Both the position numbers and the translations under genes were made by a program. Source: Actinocorallia herbida (GTDB taxonomy: Bacteria; Actinomycetota; Actinomycetes; Streptosporangiales; Streptosporangiaceae). From it: 64,000 bases of DNA. Under the pieces are notes generated by a model that saw only the letters and a program-made list of their open reading frames with translations, was not told the origin of the DNA and made no database searches. Where the stretch lies: the NCBI RefSeq assembly GCF_003751225.1, contig NZ_RJKE01000001.1:5456001-5520000 (forward strand). The letters are read 5' to 3'. The stretch's first letter is position 1. Each line of letters opens with the position of its first letter. Positions 1-9,739 of the stretch are shown piece after piece.

Positions 1-875
1 TCTGGTCGATCAACCACGTGTACGCCACCGACAACATGAAGGGCCGGGTGTTCTGCGCGGGCGACGCCGTGCACCGGCACCCGCCGATGAACGGGCTCGG
101 CTCGAACACCTCCATCCAGGACGGTTACAACCTGTGCTGGAAGCTCGCCCTCGTCCTGCGCGGGCAGGCCGGTCCGGAACTGCTGGAGACCTACCGGGCC
201 GAACGCGTCCCGGTCGCGGAGCAGATCGTGAAGCGCGCGGGCACGAGCAACGCGCTCATCCCGGGGCTCTTCCAGGCGCTCGACCTGCCCGCCGCGCCCG
301 ACGAGCACACGATGGCGCGCGCCGTCGCCGGTCTTGAGGAGGCCACCCCGGAGGGCACCGGGCGGCGCCGCGCGTTCGAGAAGGCGATGCACGCGACCCT
401 CATCGGCTTCAACGCGCACGGTGTGGAGACCAACCAGCGCTACCGGTCGAGCGCGATCCTCGACGAGGGCGCGGCCGAGCCGCCCGCGCCGCGCGACGAG
501 GAGGTCTACCACCACGCCTCGACGCACCCGGGCCGCCACCTCCCGCACGTCTGGCTGACCAGGGACCAGCGCCGCGTCGCGCTGTTCGACCTGTGCGGCA
601 AGGGCGGCTTCACCCTGCTGACGGGCCCGCGCGGCGCGGCCTGGCAGGAGGCCGCGGCCAAGGCCGCCGCCGTCCTCGGCGTCCCCGTCCGTGTCCGCAC
701 GATCGGCCTGGGCTGCGACTACGAGGACTCCTACGGCGACTACGGAGCGGTCTGCGGTGTCGAGGAGGACGGCGCCCTGCTCGTCCGCCCCGACCACATG
801 ATCGCCTGGCGGGCCGCGACCTCCGCCGGGGCCGCCGGCCTCGGCTCCGCCCTCTCCGGCCTCCTGTCCCGCTGA
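1..875 (+). CDS. FAD-dependent aromatic (phenol-type) monooxygenase, C-terminal part
   Basis: The gene enters from the left edge; the frame is open from base 3 and ends with TGA at 873-875, leaving about 290 residues. Near its visible start it has the class A flavin monooxygenase GD motif (GDAVHRHPP) followed by the NGLGSNTSIQD stretch that closes the FAD site, as in phenol and dichlorophenol hydroxylases of the PheA/TfdB type. The last 150 residues match the thioredoxin-like tail of that family. It should ortho-hydroxylate a phenolic substrate with NAD(P)H and O2 in the cytosol. The N-terminal dinucleotide-binding motif lies outside the window, so the exact substrate class is inference. Confidence 0.85.
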   Translation, partial: WSINHVYATDNMKGRVFCAGDAVHRHPPMNGLGSNTSIQDGYNLCWKLALVLRGQAGPELLETYRAERVPVAEQIVKRAGTSNALIPGLFQALDLPAAPDEHTMARAVAGLEEATPEGTGRRRAFEKAMHATLIGFNAHGVETNQRYRSSAILDEGAAEPPAPRDEEVYHHASTHPGRHLPHVWLTRDQRRVALFDLCGKGGFTLLTGPRGAAWQEAAAKAAAVLGVPVRVRTIGLGCDYEDSYGDYGAVCGVEEDGALLVRPDHMIAWRAATSAGAAGLGSALSGLLSR

Positions 876-881
876 CCCCTT

Positions 882-909
882 CCTTGCGGCCCGGCCCCGG
901 GCCGCAAGG
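882..909 (+). terminator. Hairpin after the flavin monooxygenase
   Basis: Thirteen-base arms 882-894 and 897-909 are perfectly complementary around a two-base centre, seven bases after the stop codon. There is no T-run, which is common for actinobacterial terminators. Confidence 0.7.
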
Positions 910-982
910 AACCCCTGCCCGGGGTGTTGACCTGCCGGCTGTCGAGTGTTCAGCCCGGCACCCATCCGCGACCCGTGTGGTG

Positions 983-1014
983 AGGTGCTCCTCCCAGCGC
1001 TGGGAGGAGCACCT
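983..1014. terminator. Perfect 16-bp palindrome between convergent genes
   Basis: Arms 983-998 and 999-1014 are fully complementary. It lies between the monooxygenase stop and the pntB stop, so it could end transcription from both sides. It is the second hairpin in this 158-base gap. Confidence 0.65.
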
Positions 1015-1033
1015 GTCCGTTGCCAGGCCGGGG

Positions 1034-2458
1034 TCAGACGGGGACGGCGGCGAGGGCGCCGACGATCTCGTCGATTCTGGTCTTGGCGTCGCCGAAGAGC
1101 ATGGTGGTGTTGTCGCGGAAGAAGAGGGGGTTCTGGACGCCGGCGTAGCCGCTGGCCATGGAGCGCTTGAAGACGACGACGTGGGCGGCGTCCCACACGC
1201 GCAGGACGGGCATGCCGGCGATGGGGCTCGAGGGGTCGTCCATGGCGGCGGGGTTGACGGTGTCGTTGGCGCCGATGACGAGGACGACGTCGGTGGCGGC
1301 GAGGTCGTCGTTGATCTCGTCCATCTCCAGCACGATGTCGTAGGGCACCTTGGCTTCGGCGAGGAGGACGTTCATGTGGCCGGGGAGGCGGCCGGCCACG
1401 GGGTGGATGCCGAACCGCACGTCGACGCCGCGGTCCCGCAGGATGCGGGTCAGCTCGGCCACCGGGTACTGGGCCTGGGCGACGGCCATGCCGTAACCGG
1501 GGGTGATGACGACGCTGGAGGCGGACAGGAGCAGGTCGGCCGTCTCCTCCGCGGAGATCTCCCGGTGCTCGCCCTGCTCGCCGCCGTCCGTGCCCTTGGG
1601 CGCCTCGATGCCGAAGCCGCCCGCGATGACGGACAGGAAGGAGCGGTTCATCGCCTTGCACATGATGAAGGAGAGGTAGGCGCCGGAGGAGCCGACGAGC
1701 GCGCCGGTGATGATGAGCAGGTCGTTGGACAGCAGGAAGCCGCTGGCCACCGCGGCCCAGCCGGAGTAGCTGTTGAGCATGGAGACCACGACGGGCATGT
1801 CGCCGCCGCCGATCGAGGCGACCAGGTGCCAGCCGAACAGCAGCGCGATCGCCGTCACCACGATGATGGCCCACAACTGAGGGTCGATCACGAACCAGAC
1901 CGTCAGCACGGCGAAGGCGAGCAGCGCGGCGAGGTTCAGGAGGTTCTTGCCGGGCAGCACCAGCGGCGCCGACTTCATCTTCGCGCTGAGCTTCAGGTAA
2001 GCGACGATCGAGCCGGTGAAGGTGACCGCGCCGATGAAGATCCCGGCGAACACCTCCGCGTGGTGGATGCGCAGCAGCGCGCCCGTGAAGTGGCCGAGCC
2101 CCTGGTCCTCGACCTCGATGTACGACGCCCAGCCGACCAGCACGGCGGCGAGCCCCACGAACGAGTGCAGGAGCGCGATCAGCTCGGGCATCCCCGTCAT
2201 CTGGACGACCCGGGCCCGCCACAGCCCGATGGCGCCGCCGATGACGAGCGCGACGGTGAGGACCAGCGCGGTCGTGCCGCGCACCGTGCTGTCGTGCAGC
2301 ACCAGCCCGGTGGTGGCGGCGAGCGCGACGACCATGCCGGCGAGGCCGTAGGCCCAGCCCTGCTTCGCGGTCTCGTGCCTGCTCAGTCCGGCGAGGGACA
2401 GGATGAACAGCAGCGCGGCGATGAGGTACGCCGCGGTGGCGATCGAGGCTGCGGACAC
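1034..2458 (-). CDS. pntB: NAD(P) transhydrogenase subunit beta
   Basis: PntB forms half of the membrane channel and the NADP(H) domain of the proton-translocating transhydrogenase, which makes NADPH from NADH at the expense of the proton gradient. The 474-residue product has about eight hydrophobic segments in residues 1-270. The soluble NADP domain follows with [10 protein letters not shown] and the [22 protein letters not shown] block, length as in E. coli PntB. Translation starts at GTG (2456-2458), one base after the pntA stop, so the genes are coupled. NADPH supply would serve the many monooxygenases downstream, but that link is inference. Confidence 0.95.
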   Translation of the reverse strand: MSAASIATAAYLIAALLFILSLAGLSRHETAKQGWAYGLAGMVVALAATTGLVLHDSTVRGTTALVLTVALVIGGAIGLWRARVVQMTGMPELIALLHSFVGLAAVLVGWASYIEVEDQGLGHFTGALLRIHHAEVFAGIFIGAVTFTGSIVAYLKLSAKMKSAPLVLPGKNLLNLAALLAFAVLTVWFVIDPQLWAIIVVTAIALLFGWHLVASIGGGDMPVVVSMLNSYSGWAAVASGFLLSNDLLIITGALVGSSGAYLSFIMCKAMNRSFLSVIAGGFGIEAPKGTDGGEQGEHREISAEETADLLLSASSVVITPGYGMAVAQAQYPVAELTRILRDRGVDVRFGIHPVAGRLPGHMNVLLAEAKVPYDIVLEMDEINDDLAATDVVLVIGANDTVNPAAMDDPSSPIAGMPVLRVWDAAHVVVFKRSMASGYAGVQNPLFFRDNTTMLFGDAKTRIDEIVGALAAVPV

Positions 2459-2459
2459 G

Positions 2460-4013
2460 TCAGTTCCCCTTGCTGAACATGGTGAGCATGCGCCGGGTCA
2501 CCGCGAAGCCACCGAAGATGTTGATGGAGGCCAGCAGGATCGCCACCCCGGCGAGGACCTGGATCAGCGGCACGTCGAGGCCGACCTGGACGAGCGCGCC
2601 GACGACGATCACGCCGGAGACGGCGTTCGTGACGCTCATCAGGGGCGTGTGCAGGGCGTGGTGGACCTTGCCGATCACGTAGTAGCCGATCACGACGGCC
2701 AGCGTCAGCACGGTGAAGTGCTGCGGGATCGGGGCTGGCGCGAAGGCGGTGACCAGGCCGAACAGGCCGGTGGCGGTGAAGACCATGGCGAGCTTCGCGG
2801 CGGCCGACAGCGGCTTCTTCTCCCGCCCGACCGGTGCCTCCGCCTGGGCGGGCGCCGCGGCGGGGGCGGCGCTGATCTGGACCGGGGGCGGCGGCCACAG
2901 CGTCTCGCTCCGCCCCCACCCGGTGGCGCGCACGACGGTCATGCCGCGCTGGACGACGTCGTCCAGGTCGAGGACGACCTCGCCGTCCTTGTCCGGTGTG
3001 AGCAGTTTCAGCAGGTTGACGATGTTCGTGCCGTACAGCTGGCTGGCCTGGGTGGGCAGCCGGCCCGCGAGGTCGGTGTAGGCCAGGATCGTCACGCCGC
3101 CCTCGGTGACGATCTTCTCGCCGGGGACGCTGCCCTCGACGTTGCCGCCCATCGCGGCGGCCATGTCCACGATCACCGACCCCGGCTTCATCGCGGCCAC
3201 ATCGGCCGCCGTGATCAGCCTCGGCGCGGGACGGCCGGGGATCAGCGCGGTGGTGATGACGATGTCGACGTCGGCGGCCTGGTCCGCGTAGAGCTTCGCC
3301 GCGGCCTCGTCGTAGAGCTCCGAGGTCGCCTTGGCGTAGCCGTCGCTGGACTGCTGGGCCTCTTCGTCGACCAGCACGGGCAGGAACTCCCCGCCCAGGG
3401 ACTTCACCTGCTCGGCCACCTCAGGGCGCGGGTCCGTCGCCCGCACGATGGCGCCCAGGCTGGAAGCCGCACCGATCGCGGCCAGCCCCGCCACACCGGC
3501 ACCCGCGACCAGCACCTTCGCCGGAGGCACCTTGCCGGCCGCGGTCACCTGACCGGTGAAGAAACGGCCGAACTCGTGCGCGGCCTCCACCACCGCCCGG
3601 TAGCCGGCGATGTTCGCCATGCTCGACAGGACGTCGAGGGACTGGGCCCGGCTGATCCGCGGCACCGCGTCCATCGCCAGCGCCGTGACATCCCGTGCCG
3701 CCAGCTCGTCCACGAGATCGGGATTGAGCGCCGGAGCGAGCGTCGAGATCAGCAGCGCGCCCTCCTTGAGCCTGCCCGCCTCGCCGACCGCCGGACCGTT
3801 GACGCGCAGGACGACGTCCGCGCCCCACCCGTCCTCGGCGGTGCCGATTCCGGCCCCGGCCTCGATGTACGCCGCGTCGGTGAACGCGGAGAGCGCACCG
3901 GCCCCGGCCTCGACCACCACGTCGTATCCCAGCCCGACGAGTTGACGGACGGTGGCGGGCGTCGCGGCGACGCGCGTCTCCCCCGTCTGCTCGCGGGTCA
4001 CTCCTATGAGCAT
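2460..4013 (-). CDS. pntA: NAD(P) transhydrogenase subunit alpha (fused A1+A2)
   Basis: This is the NAD(H) domain plus membrane anchor of transhydrogenase. Residues 1-370 are the alanine dehydrogenase/PNT-type domain, starting [19 protein letters not shown] and containing the Rossmann motif [14 protein letters not shown] proline/alanine-rich linker follows at about 370-395, then several hydrophobic helices to residue 517. The single-chain form resembles E. coli PntA; many actinobacteria split it into pntAa and pntAb. It is the first gene of the pntAB operon and ends one base before the pntB start. Confidence 0.95.
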   Translation of the reverse strand: MLIGVTREQTGETRVAATPATVRQLVGLGYDVVVEAGAGALSAFTDAAYIEAGAGIGTAEDGWGADVVLRVNGPAVGEAGRLKEGALLISTLAPALNPDLVDELAARDVTALAMDAVPRISRAQSLDVLSSMANIAGYRAVVEAAHEFGRFFTGQVTAAGKVPPAKVLVAGAGVAGLAAIGAASSLGAIVRATDPRPEVAEQVKSLGGEFLPVLVDEEAQQSSDGYAKATSELYDEAAAKLYADQAADVDIVITTALIPGRPAPRLITAADVAAMKPGSVIVDMAAAMGGNVEGSVPGEKIVTEGGVTILAYTDLAGRLPTQASQLYGTNIVNLLKLLTPDKDGEVVLDLDDVVQRGMTVVRATGWGRSETLWPPPPVQISAAPAAAPAQAEAPVGREKKPLSAAAKLAMVFTATGLFGLVTAFAPAPIPQHFTVLTLAVVIGYYVIGKVHHALHTPLMSVTNAVSGVIVVGALVQVGLDVPLIQVLAGVAILLASINIFGGFAVTRRMLTMFSKGN

Positions 4014-4069
4014 CGACCTACTCCTTCACGACCAAGGCATTGCCACGCTTGCGATCAATGGGACATAGC

Positions 4070-4108
4070 AAAAGGTCTGGCGCCGGCCCCTCGGGCCGGT
4101 GCCAGACC
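4070..4108 (-). terminator. Rho-independent terminator of the cyclase gene
   Basis: Arms 4074-4089 and 4093-4108 form a 16-bp stem with one G-T pair and a three-base loop. On the minus strand it is followed by TTTT (4070-4073). It lies 13 bases after the cyclase stop and separates that gene from pntA. Confidence 0.85.
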
Positions 4109-4121
4109 GGGTTCACGCGCC

Positions 4122-5108
4122 TCAGTACAGGAGGAGCGGGTTGATCAGCACGCCGGTGGACCGGTGGATCGCCGTCGGCGCGGCGACGAGCAGGCCCGTC
4201 GACGTGCCCGCGGCCTTCAGCTGGGCGGCGGCGGGGCCGAGGAGGCAGTTGTCGACGAGGCAGAGCCCGATCGCGTAGATCAGGTTGTGCACTTCGAGCG
4301 AGCCGGACGGGTTGTCGCGCGCGTCGTGGAAGTCCCAGAGCACCAGGCCGGGGTCCTGCTCCGCGATCCACTGGGCGCCGTCCTCGCCGATGCCGGGACG
4401 GCGGACGGCGGCGGCGCCGCTGGGGTACACGTGGCCCGCGGCCTCGTACCGGTCGCGGCCCTGGTAGATGATCAGGGCGTCGCCCGGTTCGAGCGTCACG
4501 CCCGCCGCGGCGACCGCCGCGTCCAGTTCGGCGGCCGTCACCGGTTCCTCCGCGGCGATCCACTCCACGCCCCGGACGGCGGTGACGTCGAGCAGCACGC
4601 CGCGGGTCGCGATGCCGTGCTGCGCCCAGTTGACCATCGTGTCCTCGTCGGTCTCCGAGGCCGAGGCGGGGATGGGGCCGTGCCAGCTGGCATCCGCGCC
4701 GATGTGCGCGAGCCCGTCGAGATGGGTGTTGTGGACGCCGTGCGCGTCGTACTTGATCACGTCGCCGCCGTGCGCGTAGCGGCCGTGCAGGCCGATCTGC
4801 ACCTCGAGTTCGACGCCGCCGTGGCCGTCGGGCATTTCCGCCATGCCCAGCCGCTGCCAGTCGCGCTTCTCCGCCTCGGCCGCCTCCCGGCGCTGCTTGA
4901 GGACCGCGGGTCGGGTCTCGACCTCGCGTTCGAGCGAGATCGCCCTTCCGAGCTTGACCTGGGCCACGCCGCGCAGGCGGGCCGCCTCGTCGATGAGCGC
5001 CACCGAGCCGCGGCACTGGGCCTCTTCGGCGTGGCGGGCGGCGTCGTGCGCGTTCCCGATCTTACGCAGCCAAGGGGCGAGCGGATCGGGCCCGAGGTCG
5101 TCTGTCAT
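4122..5108 (-). CDS. Cyclase-family metal-dependent hydrolase (kynurenine formamidase-like)
   Basis: The 328-residue product carries the cyclase-family (PF04199) metal signature, here N127-T-H129-L-D131-G-L-A-H135, which corresponds to the usual HxGTHxDxPxH. Family members hydrolyse amides, lactones or cyclic ketones, so ring or lactone opening is a plausible role beside the oxygenases. An in-frame ATG exists at 5156, but I chose 5108. It has AGGGAG six bases upstream, and it puts the shared upstream element at 5182 the same distance away as in the 16-kb twin promoter. It is divergent from the P450 operon. The substrate is unknown. Confidence 0.8.
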   Translation of the reverse strand: MTDDLGPDPLAPWLRKIGNAHDAARHAEEAQCRGSVALIDEAARLRGVAQVKLGRAISLEREVETRPAVLKQRREAAEAEKRDWQRLGMAEMPDGHGGVELEVQIGLHGRYAHGGDVIKYDAHGVHNTHLDGLAHIGADASWHGPIPASASETDEDTMVNWAQHGIATRGVLLDVTAVRGVEWIAAEEPVTAAELDAAVAAAGVTLEPGDALIIYQGRDRYEAAGHVYPSGAAAVRRPGIGEDGAQWIAEQDPGLVLWDFHDARDNPSGSLEVHNLIYAIGLCLVDNCLLGPAAAQLKAAGTSTGLLVAAPTAIHRSTGVLINPLLLY

Positions 5109-5423
5109 CTCATGCTCCCTGTCTTCCAGGAGGTCTCGCCACCCGAAGTCCATCACGTCTAACAGAACGTCAGAACGCTACAACGCAACACTCGGAGGAT
5201 TCTGCCCGCGCCCGGAAGCGTCTGTCAACGGCTCAGCCAGCGGCACATGGGGGCCGCAAGAAGACGGCACTCCTTGACACTCGGTACAGATGGGATCATT
5301 CTATGTCTAGCGCACAACCGTACGTGTGTTCGGTAGAACGAAACGACGGGGAGCCGGTATGACTTAAGGGGTGACGGCTCGGTCGCAGAGCCGGAACACA
5401 CACCTTCCAGGAAAGGGGTACGG
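5109..5423. promoter_or_regulatory. Divergent promoter region, cyclase / P450 operon
   Basis: For the P450 operon a plus-strand promoter TTGACA (5274-5279), 17-base spacer, CATTCT (5297-5302) is visible. Downstream of it lies the palindrome GTTC-GGTA-GAAC (5328-5339), next to ACGTGTGTTC and AACGAAACG. On the cyclase side the element AACGCAACACTC (5182-5193) is followed by ATTCTG (5199-5204). The same set, with nearly the same spacing, occurs at 16072-16382, which suggests one regulator for both. Confidence 0.6.
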
Positions 5424-6713
5424 ATGAGCACCGTGGAGATCGACCCGACGGCGATCGACTTCTTCACCGACGCCGAGGTCGCCGAGAACACGGCGCCCTA
5501 CTTCGATCACATGACCGCCAACCACCCGGTGTGGCGCGAGTCGAAGTACGGCGTCGTGATCGTCACCGGGTACGAGGAGGCGCTGAAGGTCTACCACCAC
5601 CCGGAGATCTACTCCTCGATCAACCGGACCGGCGGGCCCGTCCTGGACCTCCCGTTCGAGCTCGTCGGCGACGATCTGACGGAGCTCCTCGAGCAGTACC
5701 GGGAGCACTTCCCGCAGAACGACCAGATCGTGACGTTCGACCCGCCGATGCACACCGATCACCGGGCGCTGCTGATGGGCCTGATCACGCCCAAGCGGCT
5801 CAAGGAGAACGAGGAGTTCCTCAAGGTCACCGCGGACCGCTTCCTCGACGAGCTCCTGCCCGCGGGGCAGAGCGAGTTCATCTGGGGATACGCGAAGCGG
5901 TACGCCATCCTCGCGGTCGCCGACCTGCTCGGGGTGCCCGAGAGCGACCACCCGATGCTGATCGAACTGCTGGCCACCAAGGGACCGGTCCTCGGGAACC
6001 TGAAGCTGCAGACCTCCCACCACAACACCCTCGAGCGGCTGTACGGCTACTTCATCGAGAAGATCGAGGAGCGGCGCGCGAACCCCACCGAAGACATCCT
6101 CACCGGGATGGCGCTGGCCACCTTCCCCGACGGCACGCTCCCCGAGCCGATCGACGTCGCCCGGATCGCCTCGAACCTCTTCGCGGCCGGCAACGAGACG
6201 ACGGTCCAGCTGCTCGGCATCTCCCTCGCCCGGCTCGCCGAGGACCAGCCGCTCCAGGACCTGCTGCGCGAGAACACGGCGCTGATCCCGAAGTTCATCG
6301 AGGAGGTCCTGCGGATCGAGGCCCCGATCCGGGGCTCGTTCCGCCTCACCAAGGTCGCGACCAGCATCGGCGGTCTCGACCTGGCGCCCGGCACCGTCGT
6401 CATGCTCCTGCACGGCGCGGCGGGCCGCGACGCGCGGGTCTTCGACAACCCGGCCGAGTTCGACGTCAATCGCGCTAACGCCCGGCAGCACCTCGCGTTC
6501 GGCCGCGGCATCCACACCTGCCCCGGCGCCCCGCTCGCCCGCGCGGAAGCGGTGTTCTCCCTCCGGCGGCTGCTGGAGCGCACCGAGCGCATCGAGCTGT
6601 CCGAGGAGCACCACGGCCCGGCCGGCGACCGCCGCTGGGACGTCATGCCCAGCTACAAGTTCCGCGGCCACAACACCCTCCACCTCACCTACACCGAGCG
6701 GGAGGGCAACTGA
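5424..6713 (+). CDS. Cytochrome P450 (bacterial class I)
   Basis: The 429-residue soluble P450 has the I-helix oxygen-activation motif A255-G-N-E258-T-T260 and the haem loop FGRGIHTCPG with the axial ligand Cys366. It should hydroxylate a hydrophobic substrate with electrons from the ferredoxin encoded immediately downstream. The ATG at 5424 follows AGGAAAGG. The stop TGA (6711-6713) shares its last base with the ferredoxin ATG. It heads an operon running to 9714 (P450, ferredoxin, DUF35, thiolase-fold enzyme, CoA-transferase), which points to catabolism of an oxidised acyl or alicyclic compound. CYP family not assigned. Confidence 0.95.
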   Translation: MSTVEIDPTAIDFFTDAEVAENTAPYFDHMTANHPVWRESKYGVVIVTGYEEALKVYHHPEIYSSINRTGGPVLDLPFELVGDDLTELLEQYREHFPQNDQIVTFDPPMHTDHRALLMGLITPKRLKENEEFLKVTADRFLDELLPAGQSEFIWGYAKRYAILAVADLLGVPESDHPMLIELLATKGPVLGNLKLQTSHHNTLERLYGYFIEKIEERRANPTEDILTGMALATFPDGTLPEPIDVARIASNLFAAGNETTVQLLGISLARLAEDQPLQDLLRENTALIPKFIEEVLRIEAPIRGSFRLTKVATSIGGLDLAPGTVVMLLHGAAGRDARVFDNPAEFDVNRANARQHLAFGRGIHTCPGAPLARAEAVFSLRRLLERTERIELSEEHHGPAGDRRWDVMPSYKFRGHNTLHLTYTEREGN

Positions 6714-6910
6714 TGGCAGCCGAGATCACGGTCGACCGCGACCGGTGCATGGGCTCCGGGCAGTGCACCTTCTACGCACCCAACACCTTCGACCTCGATG
6801 ACTCCGACATCGCGGTCGTCACGGATCCGCACGGCGACAGCGACGAGAAGATCAAGATGGCCATCACCGTGTGCCCGACCCGGTCCATCGAGCGCGTCGC
6901 CCCCGAATAG
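6713..6910 (+). CDS. Single-cluster ferredoxin, P450 partner (Ser at the variable position)
   Basis: This 65-residue ferredoxin has the reduced motif C-M-G-S-G-Q-C followed by VCPT near the C-terminus, so only three cysteines occupy cluster positions and the usual fourth is Ser. Mycobacterial P450 ferredoxins of the C-x2-X-x2-C-xn-CP type hold a [3Fe-4S] or unusual [4Fe-4S] cluster. Its ATG overlaps the P450 stop by one base, so expression is coupled. The electron source is probably the reductase at 14845-16071 or FprA at 24859-26181. Confidence 0.93.
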   Translation: MAAEITVDRDRCMGSGQCTFYAPNTFDLDDSDIAVVTDPHGDSDEKIKMAITVCPTRSIERVAPE

Positions 6911-6928
6911 AAGACACGAAGGAGCGGC

Positions 6929-7321
6929 ATGACCGTCCAACCCGAGGCGCAGATCTCCGCGCCCATCGCCGACCTGGAGAGCGACAGCCTCCTCGGCGAC
7001 TTCCCCGAAGGCCCGCGCCTCGTCGGGACACTGTGCGCGCAGTGCGGCCAGACGATGATCGGCACCCGGGTCGCGTGCAGCACGTGCGTCAGCCGTGACG
7101 TCTCGCGCATCGCGCTCCCGGCGACCGGGGTCCTGTACTCCTTCACCCGGCTCCACGTCGGCGGCACCGACGTCCGCCCGATCGGCTACGTGGACCTCGA
7201 CGACGGCGTGCGCACGCTCGCCGATCTCCGCGAGGACGGCGCGCCCCTCCAGCCCGACGTCCGCGTCGCCCTCGGGGTCGACGGCGACGGCTGGTTCTTC
7301 GCCCCCGCCGCCGACGACTGA
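6929..7321 (+). CDS. DUF35 zinc-ribbon/OB-fold protein, thiolase partner
   Basis: The 130-residue product has a zinc ribbon (C36-x2-C39 and C50-x2-C53) followed by an OB-fold ending in GWFFAPA. DUF35 proteins pair with thiolase-fold enzymes; in steroid side-chain catabolism the Ltp2 aldolase needs its DUF35 partner for activity. The thiolase-fold gene begins 15 bases downstream, which fits a two-subunit enzyme. The start at 6929 is preceded by GAAGGAG. Confidence 0.85.
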   Translation: MTVQPEAQISAPIADLESDSLLGDFPEGPRLVGTLCAQCGQTMIGTRVACSTCVSRDVSRIALPATGVLYSFTRLHVGGTDVRPIGYVDLDDGVRTLADLREDGAPLQPDVRVALGVDGDGWFFAPAADD

Positions 7322-7336
7322 TCAAGGAAGACCCCC

Positions 7337-8485
7337 ATGACTGAGAACGTGTACGTCGTCTCGGCGGCGATGATCCCCTTCGGCAAGCACCGGACCTCCT
7401 CCTACGTGGGTCTCGCGGTGTCGCCGCTCATCGACGCCCTCCAGAGCGCCGGCGTCCAGAAGTCCGACGTCGACGCCGTCTACGTCGGCCACGCCTACGG
7501 CGGCATGATGACGGGCCAGCGGATCACCAAGGAGATCGGCCTCGGCACCGTCCCCACCGTCAACATCGACAACGCCTGCTCGGGCGGCGCGACCGCGCTG
7601 CACGAGGCGTGGATGGCCATCGGCCAGGGCCTCATCGACGTCGCCGTCGTCATCGGCGTCGAGAAGCTGACGCAGTTCGGCGGAGGCACCCTGCCGCTGT
7701 CCCCCGAGGACCGCGAGGTCAAGCAGGGCATCGTCATGCCGGCCGTCTACGCGATGCGCGCGACCCGCTACCTGCACGACACCGAGGCGACGGTCGAGGA
7801 CCTCGCGCTGGTCAGCGTGAAGGCGCGCAGGCACGGCGCGCTGAACCCCTTCGCGCAGTTCCGCAAGGAAGTCACCGTCGAGGAGGTCCTCGCGGCGCGG
7901 TCCATCGCCGATCCCCTGACCCTGCTCATGTGCTGCCCGACCGGGGACGGCGCCGCCGTCATCGTGCTGGCCTCCGAGCGCGCCAGGAACCGCCTGGGCA
8001 CTCCGCGCGGCATGCGGGTCGCGGCGTCGGTCCTGCACTCGGGCCAGGTCGCCGAGGGGTACCGGGACATGACGAAGCCGGAGATCACCTACGAGTCGGC
8101 GCACGACGCCTACGCGCAGGCCGGGATCGGTCCCGGCGAGCTGGACATGATCGAGACGCATGACGCGTTCTCGATCGCCGAACTCGTCTACTACGAGGCG
8201 CTCGGCCTGACGGAGAAGCAGAGCGCGGTGGCGCTCCTGCGCGACGGCAGGACGACCTTCGGCGGCGATGTCGTGGTGAACCCGAGCGGCGGCCTCCTCG
8301 CCAAGGGCCACCCGGTCGGCGCGAGCGGCGTCGCCCAGGTCGCCGAGGCGTTCTGGCAGCTCACCGGCCAGGCCGGCGCGCGGCAGGTCACGGACGCGCG
8401 CTGGGCCCTGACGCACGTCACCGGCGGCGGCACCGCCGGACTGGACCACGGCGCGTGCACGATCCACATCTTCGAGGCGGCATGA
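7337..8485 (+). CDS. Thiolase-fold (lipid-transfer-type) enzyme, possible retro-aldolase
   Basis: The 382-residue protein has the thiolase nucleophile region DNAC81SGG, an E-T-H275-D-A-F segment in place of NEAF, and GHP at 324-326. The C-terminal CxG cysteine of true thiolases is absent: the position reads VTGGG (361-365). With the adjacent DUF35 gene, this resembles the SCP-x/Ltp group, which includes steroid side-chain retro-aldolases (Ltp2) as well as thiolases. It probably cleaves a C-C bond in an acyl-CoA, either thiolytically or by retro-aldol. It overlaps the CoA-transferase start by ATGA. Confidence 0.85.
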   Translation: MTENVYVVSAAMIPFGKHRTSSYVGLAVSPLIDALQSAGVQKSDVDAVYVGHAYGGMMTGQRITKEIGLGTVPTVNIDNACSGGATALHEAWMAIGQGLIDVAVVIGVEKLTQFGGGTLPLSPEDREVKQGIVMPAVYAMRATRYLHDTEATVEDLALVSVKARRHGALNPFAQFRKEVTVEEVLAARSIADPLTLLMCCPTGDGAAVIVLASERARNRLGTPRGMRVAASVLHSGQVAEGYRDMTKPEITYESAHDAYAQAGIGPGELDMIETHDAFSIAELVYYEALGLTEKQSAVALLRDGRTTFGGDVVVNPSGGLLAKGHPVGASGVAQVAEAFWQLTGQAGARQVTDARWALTHVTGGGTAGLDHGACTIHIFEAA

Positions 8486-9714
8486 CCACGATCATCGAGC
8501 GCCCGCCGCTGGAAGGCCTGCGCGTCCTCGATCTCACCACCTTTCTCTCCGGGCCTTCGGCGACCCAGCTGCTGGGGGACCTGGGCGCGGAGATCATCAA
8601 GGTCGAATCCCTCGACGGCGATTCGAGCCGGGCGATCGTCGGGCCGACGGTGCTCGGGGAGACCGCCTACTTCCTCGCCAACAATCGCAACAAGCGAAGC
8701 GTTGCGATCAACCTGAAGTCGCCACGGGGCCTCGAGGTGCTGAAGCGCCTGATCTCCCGCGTCGACGTGGTCATCGAGAACTTCCGGCCGGGGGTCACCG
8801 CGCGCCTCGGCATCGATCCGAAGACGATCACCGCGGAGCAGCCCGCGCTCATCTGGGCCTCCATCAGCGGCTTCGGACAGGACGGGCCGCTGCGCGACCG
8901 GCCGGCCTACGACATGATCGTGCAGGCGCTCAGCGGGGTGATGAGCCTCAACGGCCATCCCGGATCCCCGGCCGCCCGGCTCGGGATCCCGGCGGGCGAC
9001 GTCGTGGCGGGCCTGTACGCCGTGATCGGCCTCCTCGCCGCCCTCGACGCCCGCCACAAGACGGGCCGGGGCAGGATCATCGACGTCTCGATGCTCCGCG
9101 GCCAGCTCTCCATGCTGTCCTACCAGGCCCTTTACACCTCGCTCAAGGGTGTTGCCCCGGGCCCGCAGGGGGCCGGCCACGACTCGATCGCCACCTACCG
9201 CTCCTTCCGGGGCGGCGACGGGCGGGAGTTCGTGGTCACCGCGAACACGCCGCGGATGTGGGAGGGCCTCTGCCGCGTCCTGGGCGTCGGCGAACTGGTC
9301 GGTGACGAGCGCTTCCTGGACGCCGCGAGCCGGCTCAGGAACAAGGAGGCGCTCTGGGAGATCCTGGAGGCGCGGTTCGCCGAGCGCCCCGCCGCCGAAT
9401 GGATCGACCTGCTGGCCGAGGCATCCGTTCCCGTCGCCTCGGTGAAGAACGTCCTCGAAGCGCTCACCGACGCCCGGGCCGCCAAGGACGGCAGCATGGT
9501 CCTCGTCGAGAGCGACGAGGCCTCCTTCGAGAACGTCGCGACCCCCATCCGCTTCGTCGACACCGAAGACGTCCCGCCGACCTACCCCCCGGCCCTCGGC
9601 GGCGACACCTTCGACATCCTCGTCGGCGAACTCGGCATCCCCGAAGCGGAGCTGGAGTCCTTGATCGCCGACCGCGTCGTCATCGCGACCCCCCAGAAGG
9701 AACGCGTCGCGTAA
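8482..9714 (+). CDS. CaiB/BaiF family (class III) CoA-transferase
   Basis: The 410-residue product belongs to the formyl-CoA transferase fold. It shows LRVLDLTTFLSGPSATQLLGD at the start, the NKRSVAINLKSPRG loop, and GIPAGDVVAGLYAV, where the Asp is the expected catalytic residue forming the acyl anhydride. It would move CoA between carboxylic acids and so activate the pathway acid without ATP. I chose ATG 8482 because it overlaps the upstream stop as ATGA; an in-frame start nine codons earlier lies inside the previous gene. Last gene of the P450 operon. Confidence 0.9.
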   Translation: MTTIIERPPLEGLRVLDLTTFLSGPSATQLLGDLGAEIIKVESLDGDSSRAIVGPTVLGETAYFLANNRNKRSVAINLKSPRGLEVLKRLISRVDVVIENFRPGVTARLGIDPKTITAEQPALIWASISGFGQDGPLRDRPAYDMIVQALSGVMSLNGHPGSPAARLGIPAGDVVAGLYAVIGLLAALDARHKTGRGRIIDVSMLRGQLSMLSYQALYTSLKGVAPGPQGAGHDSIATYRSFRGGDGREFVVTANTPRMWEGLCRVLGVGELVGDERFLDAASRLRNKEALWEILEARFAERPAAEWIDLLAEASVPVASVKNVLEALTDARAAKDGSMVLVESDEASFENVATPIRFVDTEDVPPTYPPALGGDTFDILVGELGIPEAELESLIADRVVIATPQKERVA

Positions 9715-9739
9715 CCCGCCGCACGTCTCCGGATCTTCG

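Noticed and set aside
593-2476. Long plus-strand open frame across pntB
   Set aside because: It is antisense to a clear pntB gene and its product is low-complexity Gly/Arg/Asp sequence, the usual shadow in GC-rich DNA.
2403-5162. 919-codon plus-strand open frame
   Set aside because: It lies antisense to pntA and the cyclase gene and has no domain; shadow frame.
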